A stretch of DNA of 39,924 nucleotides from positions 1 to 39,924 of the forward strand of contig JAFDIS010000023.1 of NCBI GenBank assembly GCA_019307945.1, written 5' to 3'. Below, in pieces: positions 35,841 to 39,924 of this stretch. Below the pieces are notes generated by a model. It searched no databases. It was not told the DNA's origin and saw only the letters and a program-made list of their open reading frames with translations. Origin of the DNA: Deltaproteobacteria bacterium (GTDB taxonomy: Bacteria > Desulfobacterota > DSM-4660 > Desulfatiglandales > Desulfatiglandaceae). Both the position numbers and the translations under genes were made by a program. How positions within the stretch are numbered: position 1 is the first letter of the stretch; each line of letters opens with the position of its first letter.

Positions 35841-36533
35841 ATGACTCGCAGCAAACGGGGGCTGAAAAGGAGATCGCTCTATTGGGTCGTAGGCTTTCTT
35901 GCGTTCGCTGCGGTCCTTTATCTGTTTTCAGCGTCCTGGCTTACGGCCCTGGGGCGATGGCTGATTCGGGAGGATCCTCAGGTTTCCTCGGAGGCGGTGG
36001 TGGTGTTGAACACCGGCGTGGAATACTACCCCAGGCTCCTGGAGGCGGCGGCCCTTTTCAAGAAAGGCAGGGCCAAGTGGGTGGTGATCAACGGCAATCG
36101 GAAGACCGACGTTCTCAGGGAACTGGAGGGGAAAGGTTTTGAGCGTTGCTGTCCGTGGTACGAAGATTCCTTGCGCATCCTGTCCCTCAACGGGGTGCCG
36201 AGGGACCGGGTCATCCCCCTGAGCGTGGAAGACGCCTACGACACCATCAGCGAGGCAAGGGCCGTGGGCGATGAACTGGTTCGAAGGGGCATGAAGAGGA
36301 TTGTCATTACCACGAGCAAGTTTCACACGAGGCGGGCCGGATTCGTTTGGCGCAGGATGCATGAAGGTCGTCTTTCAGTGGGAGCGGTGGCCGCCACGAA
36401 AGATCCCTTCGATTCCTCGGCTTGGTGGCGTGACGGACGCCAGGTCCGGTGGGTGCTGGCCGAGTATGGTGCGTGGCTTTACCTCTGGTGGAAATCATGG
36501 CGCGGGGACTTGAGGGGGGAGGGCGCAGCATGA
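35841..36533 (+). CDS. DUF218 (YdcF/SanA/ElyC-like) membrane-anchored protein
   Basis: A 230-residue protein with one N-terminal span (WVVGFLAFAAVLYLFSASW) and a DUF218 domain: AVVVLNTGVEYYPRLLEAAALF, KWVVINGNRKTD, VIPLSVEDAYDTISEARAVGDEL and the RIVITTSKFHTRRAG motif. Family members such as ElyC and SanA affect envelope integrity and lipid-carrier metabolism in E. coli. The start is set at ATG 35841 with a GGTCAGGATC site. Its stop overlaps the SDR start by ATGA. The exact role here is unknown. Confidence 0.8.
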   Translation: MTRSKRGLKRRSLYWVVGFLAFAAVLYLFSASWLTALGRWLIREDPQVSSEAVVVLNTGVEYYPRLLEAAALFKKGRAKWVVINGNRKTDVLRELEGKGFERCCPWYEDSLRILSLNGVPRDRVIPLSVEDAYDTISEARAVGDELVRRGMKRIVITTSKFHTRRAGFVWRRMHEGRLSVGAVAATKDPFDSSAWWRDGRQVRWVLAEYGAWLYLWWKSWRGDLRGEGAA

Positions 36534-37516
36534 AGTACCTCGTCACCGGCCCCACAGGCTTCATGGGCCCCTATCTCGTCCGAGAGTTGCGCTCGGCAGG
36601 ACACACATGTCGCTGCCTTGTCAGGCCTACGAGCCGAAAAGATATGCTGGATGGACCGGGTGTGGAATTCGTGGAAGGTGATGTCACCCGGGCTCAGACT
36701 TTGAGGGGCGTAGCCCGGGGATTGGATGGGGTATTTCATTTGGCCACGCTTGGCCACATGAGTAATTTTGCCGTGGCGGAGGATGCGTTCGAAGCGGTGA
36801 ATGTGCGGGGGACCTTGAACGTAATGGAGGAGGCCCTTCGAGCGCGCGTCGGGCGCGTGGTGCACTGCAGCAGTGTGGCTGCCATGGGCATTTGCCCGGA
36901 GTCCCCGGCAGACGAGGAAACGCCTTGCCGTCCTCATCACCCCTACGGCCGAAGTAAACTGCGGGCCGAGCAGGAAGTCCTTCGAATGGTGTCGGAGCGA
37001 GGTCTTCCCGCACTGATTGTTCGGTTTTCCATGGTATATGGTCCCGGCGATCCGCGGGACCTCTTGAGGCTCACCCGTCTGGCGAAAAAGGGGCTCTTCC
37101 CCAAGGTGGGAAGCCGACCGAAACTGACCCCCCTCATCCATGTGCAGGATGCGGTGAGGGGCCTGATCCTGGCTATGGAAAAGGGCAGGCCGGGCCAGGT
37201 GTATCTCCTGACAAACGAAAGGTCCGAGCCCTTTGACGAAATCCGAAAGATCCTGCAAGGGGCCCTGGGTGTCCGAAGACCCCCGCTATATGTGCCGGAA
37301 CGGGCCGCCCTGTGGGGTGCGTCCTTTGTGGAGTGGGCATTTGGACTCCTGGGAAAGGCACCCCCGGTGACCCGCAAGAACATCGAGTCCACCCTGGCCG
37401 ACCGGGTTTTTTCCATACGAAAGGCAAAGCGGGATCTGGGATTCGCGCCCCGCATCGACGTCAGGCAAGGGCTGGCTGAGACCGTGCGATGGTATAAGGA
37501 GCAGGGGTGGGTTTAG
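36530..37516 (+). CDS. NAD(P)-dependent epimerase/dehydratase (extended SDR)
   Basis: A 328-residue extended short-chain dehydrogenase. It has the nucleotide-binding GPTGFMG (7-13), the VEFVEGDVTR strand, GVFHLATLG, CSSVAAMG, and the catalytic YGRSK (YXXXK) pair in HHPYGRSKLRAEQEVL, with RFSMVYGPGD after it. It could be a nucleotide-sugar epimerase/dehydratase or act on a lipid-linked or isoprenoid substrate, as do the related HpnA and 3-beta-HSD-like proteins. ATGA overlap with the DUF218 gene; the next gene starts inside its last codons. Confidence 0.85.
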   Translation: MKYLVTGPTGFMGPYLVRELRSAGHTCRCLVRPTSRKDMLDGPGVEFVEGDVTRAQTLRGVARGLDGVFHLATLGHMSNFAVAEDAFEAVNVRGTLNVMEEALRARVGRVVHCSSVAAMGICPESPADEETPCRPHHPYGRSKLRAEQEVLRMVSERGLPALIVRFSMVYGPGDPRDLLRLTRLAKKGLFPKVGSRPKLTPLIHVQDAVRGLILAMEKGRPGQVYLLTNERSEPFDEIRKILQGALGVRRPPLYVPERAALWGASFVEWAFGLLGKAPPVTRKNIESTLADRVFSIRKAKRDLGFAPRIDVRQGLAETVRWYKEQGWV

Positions 37517-38325
37517 AAGAAGGGATGGTGGGAGCAGTGAGAAAAGAGGTCGAGGTCTTCGGCGTGACGTACGACCGGTACGTACTCCTGCAACTGCACA
37601 AGATCTTGGTGCGGCGCCTGGGGTTGCATGAGGTTGTGGAAATGCCGAGCCACGGGGCCAAGGCCGCAGGGTCCCTCTATTCCATCGGCTTCGGCCTTTG
37701 CGGCGCGAACGTCACGCTGGTCAACCCCGAGATGGAGATGATGAAGGGATGGGACGAACTGGGCATAGCGGACCGGGTCCGGGTCGTGGAAGATGTGGAC
37801 GTCTACCGGACCGGCTTCGAGGAGGGGCGATTCGACCTTTCGTGGAATTTCGTCACGTGGACGGAACTGGCGGATCCTCCGGTTTATCTTGAGGAGATGA
37901 AACGAATCTCAAAAAGGTATGTCCTGCTGGTGACATGCAACAACTTTCAGCCCGGCTACCCGTGGCACCGGCTCATCCACCGAATATACGGGTTTCCCTG
38001 GACGCACGGTGAGGTGCGGTACAACAGGGTGTCCAGGGTTAAAAAAATGTTTCGCGACGCAGGCTTGCGGGTAACGGAGTGGGGCGCTATCGACACCCCC
38101 GGATGGCCTGATCCCAGCGGACCCCGGGATATCCGGCTCCACCGGCGCTTTGGAGCCCCTGAAGAAAAGCCCCGGTGGGAGGTTCCCATGGTGCACTACA
38201 TAAAAACGAGGCGATTTCCCTTGTGGATGAGGGCCCTGGGCCGGTGGGACATGGCTTTTCGAAAAGGTCCCTGGAAGCTTCCCATGAGCCATCTTTTTTA
38301 TGTTTTGGGCTGGAAAAAGAAGTGA
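37507..38325 (+). CDS. Methyltransferase-like protein with degenerate SAM motif
   Basis: A 272-residue soluble protein with a Rossmann-like first half. The usual glycine-rich SAM loop is replaced by VVEMPSHGAKAAGSLYSIG, followed by GANVTLVNPEME (acidic end of strand two) and FDLSWNFVTWTELADPP, then a PGYPWHRLIHRIYG segment and HYIKTRRFP late on. It looks like a class I methyltransferase relative, but whether it binds SAM is unclear. GTG 37507 has AAGGAG (37496-37501) five bases away and overlaps the SDR gene; ATG 37525 is an alternative. I would not assign a substrate. Confidence 0.6.
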   Translation: MGLEEGMVGAVRKEVEVFGVTYDRYVLLQLHKILVRRLGLHEVVEMPSHGAKAAGSLYSIGFGLCGANVTLVNPEMEMMKGWDELGIADRVRVVEDVDVYRTGFEEGRFDLSWNFVTWTELADPPVYLEEMKRISKRYVLLVTCNNFQPGYPWHRLIHRIYGFPWTHGEVRYNRVSRVKKMFRDAGLRVTEWGAIDTPGWPDPSGPRDIRLHRRFGAPEEKPRWEVPMVHYIKTRRFPLWMRALGRWDMAFRKGPWKLPMSHLFYVLGWKKK

Positions 38326-38369
38326 GAGAGGCGGCGGATGCAGCCGGCCGGCGAGATACTTGGAGGAAA

Positions 38370-39080
38370 ATGACCTGGCGGGAACTAAGGAATGTTTGCA
38401 GGAGAAGGAGTGATTACCTCATCACACTTTTCTTGACGAATGAGTTGTCTCTCATTTTGACATGGTTCCTGGTCCGAACGCGGGTCACACCCAACCAGGT
38501 CACCATCACGTCAATCCTATGTGCCTTCCTGTGTGGTGTCGCCTATGGGATGGGATACTTTGTAATAGGGTCCGCGCTGCTTTTCCTGTCTCATGTCCTG
38601 GACTGCACCGACGGAAATCTGGCGAGGGCCAAGCGACTCTTCAGCCCTTTGGGAAAATGGTTGGACGCGGTAGGTGATCGCCTGGGAGAGACCTTTGTCT
38701 TCCTGGGTGCCGCCCTCTATTTCCTGCAAGGCGAGGGGTCCCTGGCCTGGACGTGCGCAACGCTTTTTTCGGCCTTGCTTCTGGCTCTGTACTACTATCT
38801 GGTGGACATGGGCCTGGCCCTGGGGATCTCCTCCCCGACCCAGGCGCTCGGCGGGCTAGAGGCCAGAGGCGTTCATATCAAGTGGGGAATCATGGAGCCG
38901 GTTATCTACGGCTTTGTCATCCTGACACCCCTGGGCTGGATCAAGATCCAGATATTGCTGGTGGCCGCTATGGCTGCGGGTGGCATCCTGTACCAGGGCG
39001 TGCGGCGGATACGCCAATTGCGTGGTGTCTGCAAGGTCTCGGGTGAAGAGACGGGACAGGAGCAGGAGCTAGAATCATGA
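38370..39080 (+). CDS. CDP-alcohol phosphatidyltransferase family protein
   Basis: A 236-residue membrane enzyme that exchanges an alcohol for CMP on a CDP-linked donor. The whole catalytic motif DG-X2-AR-X8-G-X3-D-X3-D is present in DCTDGNLARAKRLFSPLGKW followed by LDAVGD. RVTPNQVTI before it and five or six hydrophobic spans around it fit the family. ATG 38370 follows GGAGG closely; GTG 38322, which overlaps the preceding stop, is an alternative. Its place between a methyltransferase-like gene and a GT2 suggests a phospholipid or phospho-polyol headgroup for the surface product. Substrate unknown. Confidence 0.85.
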   Translation: MTWRELRNVCRRRSDYLITLFLTNELSLILTWFLVRTRVTPNQVTITSILCAFLCGVAYGMGYFVIGSALLFLSHVLDCTDGNLARAKRLFSPLGKWLDAVGDRLGETFVFLGAALYFLQGEGSLAWTCATLFSALLLALYYYLVDMGLALGISSPTQALGGLEARGVHIKWGIMEPVIYGFVILTPLGWIKIQILLVAAMAAGGILYQGVRRIRQLRGVCKVSGEETGQEQELES

Positions 39081-39924
39081 GGGCCTCCCTCGTTATTCCC
39101 ACTTACAACCGCAACCACATCCTCTGCCAAACGGTGCTGTGCGCCCTCCAGCAGGATTTTTCGAACTACGAAATCCTGCTGGTGGACCAGAGTGAAAGGC
39201 ACGACAGGGACACCACGGAATTCCTCTGTTCTCTTCCCCGGCGCGCAAGAGTGATCCTGCACAAGCCGCCTTCTCTTCCCGGAGCCAGAAACCGGGGGAT
39301 CCGGGAGGCGAAAGGCGACATCATTATCATGATCGACGACGACGTGGTCATGGACAGGGACTTTGTCTCGGAGCATGTCCGATGCTATGGGGATCCTGAA
39401 ATAGCCTTCGTCACCGGAAGGATTACCCAGGATGCCAGGTACGTGAACAGGGTTCCGTTCTTCTTCCGTAGCGAATTTCTGAAATGGTTTTCTTCCACGA
39501 ATTTTCAGGGCAGGGAACCCGGGGAAGCCTACCGGCTGGCAGGGGGAAATTTTTCGGGACGGAAGGATGCGATGCTAGAGGTGGGGCTGTTTGATGAGCA
39601 CTTCATTGGAACGGCCTGGGGGGAAGAGTATGACTTTTCCTTGCGGGTACGAAGAAGGGGTCTTCGAATCCGCTATCACCCGGGCGCTCACCTGCATCAT
39701 CTGAATGCGCGGGAAGGAGGCTGTGGCAGTCGAAGCCGCTTTGACGCCGATACAGTTTACAGCAAGGCGCACAACCTGGCGTATTTGATCGAGAAAAACC
39801 GGGTTGGCAAAACCTGCTATCCCTACCTGCTGTGGTATATCTACAAGCAGGTCCTCATTAAAAAGGACTACATCTCCATCCGGGGAGCCCGTTTTCTGCC
39901 CGCCGGGCATGTGGCTTTGGCCCG
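39077..39924 (+). CDS. GT2 glycosyltransferase (partial, runs off the window)
   Basis: Translation from ATG 39077 is open to the window end, giving at least 282 residues. It starts RASLVIPTYNRNHILCQTVL, has LLVDQSE, the GARNRGIREAKGDIIIMIDDDV stretch (its DDD is the metal site) and the later GLFDEHFIGTAWGEEYDFSLRVRRRGLRI with the catalytic-type EEYDF motif. It is a nucleotide-sugar-dependent inverting enzyme of the rhamnosyl/galactosyl kind, not DPM-like. The start overlaps the preceding stop (ATGA). Its 3' end is missing, so length and any membrane tail are unknown. Confidence 0.85.
   Translation, partial: MRASLVIPTYNRNHILCQTVLCALQQDFSNYEILLVDQSERHDRDTTEFLCSLPRRARVILHKPPSLPGARNRGIREAKGDIIIMIDDDVVMDRDFVSEHVRCYGDPEIAFVTGRITQDARYVNRVPFFFRSEFLKWFSSTNFQGREPGEAYRLAGGNFSGRKDAMLEVGLFDEHFIGTAWGEEYDFSLRVRRRGLRIRYHPGAHLHHLNAREGGCGSRSRFDADTVYSKAHNLAYLIEKNRVGKTCYPYLLWYIYKQVLIKKDYISIRGARFLPAGHVALA

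Overview
The window looks like a chromosomal segment from a high-GC Gram-negative bacterium, most likely a Desulfobacterota (former deltaproteobacterial) lineage. The basis is the NtrC-type activator, a type IV pilin whose N-terminal half closely resembles the Geobacter PilA, the ribosomal gene order, and frequent TTG starts. The genus cannot be fixed from the sequence alone. No tRNA, rRNA, CRISPR array, insertion sequence or integrase was seen.

Region 1 (1-14712) is the end of tuf followed by a contiguous S10-spc-alpha ribosomal super-operon: rpsJ-rplC-rplD-rplW-rplB-rpsS-rplV-rpsC-rplP-rpmC-rpsQ, rplN-rplX-rplE-rpsN-rpsH-rplF-rplR-rpsE-rpmD-rplO-secY, then infA-rpmJ-rpsM-rpsK-rpsD-rpoA-rplQ. 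adk and map are absent between secY and infA. Seven genes begin with TTG and one with GTG. S4, S14, L24 and L36 all carry zinc-type cysteine sets.

Region 2 (14713-19300) holds pyrB and pyrC (pyrimidine synthesis), then a PilR/NtrC-like sigma54 activator overlapping pyrC, then a type IV pilin. A strong intrinsic terminator sits only 15 nt before the pyrB start, and a 27-codon reading frame runs straight through it and ends on the pyrB start codon. This layout recalls the enterobacterial pyrBI attenuator. The 374-bp gap before the pilin holds two related dyads exactly 21 bp apart and a -24/-12-like element, which fits a PilR/sigma54-controlled pilin promoter.

Region 3 (19277-33435) is an accessory block of large polytopic membrane proteins in alternating orientation: three TMTC-like (DUF1736-type) proteins with TPR tails, one DUF2723/TMEM260-like protein with a TPR tail, one ArnT/PMT-like (GT39) protein, and one unnamed GT-C-like protein. 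Three dolichol-phosphate-mannose-synthase-like GT2 enzymes are interleaved. In three cases a GT-C-like gene directly precedes a GT2 gene in the same transcription unit, twice with an ATGA overlap. Together with the adjacent pilin, whose C-terminal 54 residues are 37% Ser/Thr, this suggests a multi-enzyme lipid-linked protein O-glycosylation locus. That function is inferred.

Region 4 (33476-39924, continuous with the GT39-GT2 pair before it) is a tight co-directional cluster: a GT-B glycosyltransferase, a radical SAM/SPASM-like protein, a DUF218 protein, an extended SDR, a degenerate methyltransferase-like protein, a CDP-alcohol phosphatidyltransferase and a GT2 cut by the window end. It probably builds a surface glycan or glycolipid.
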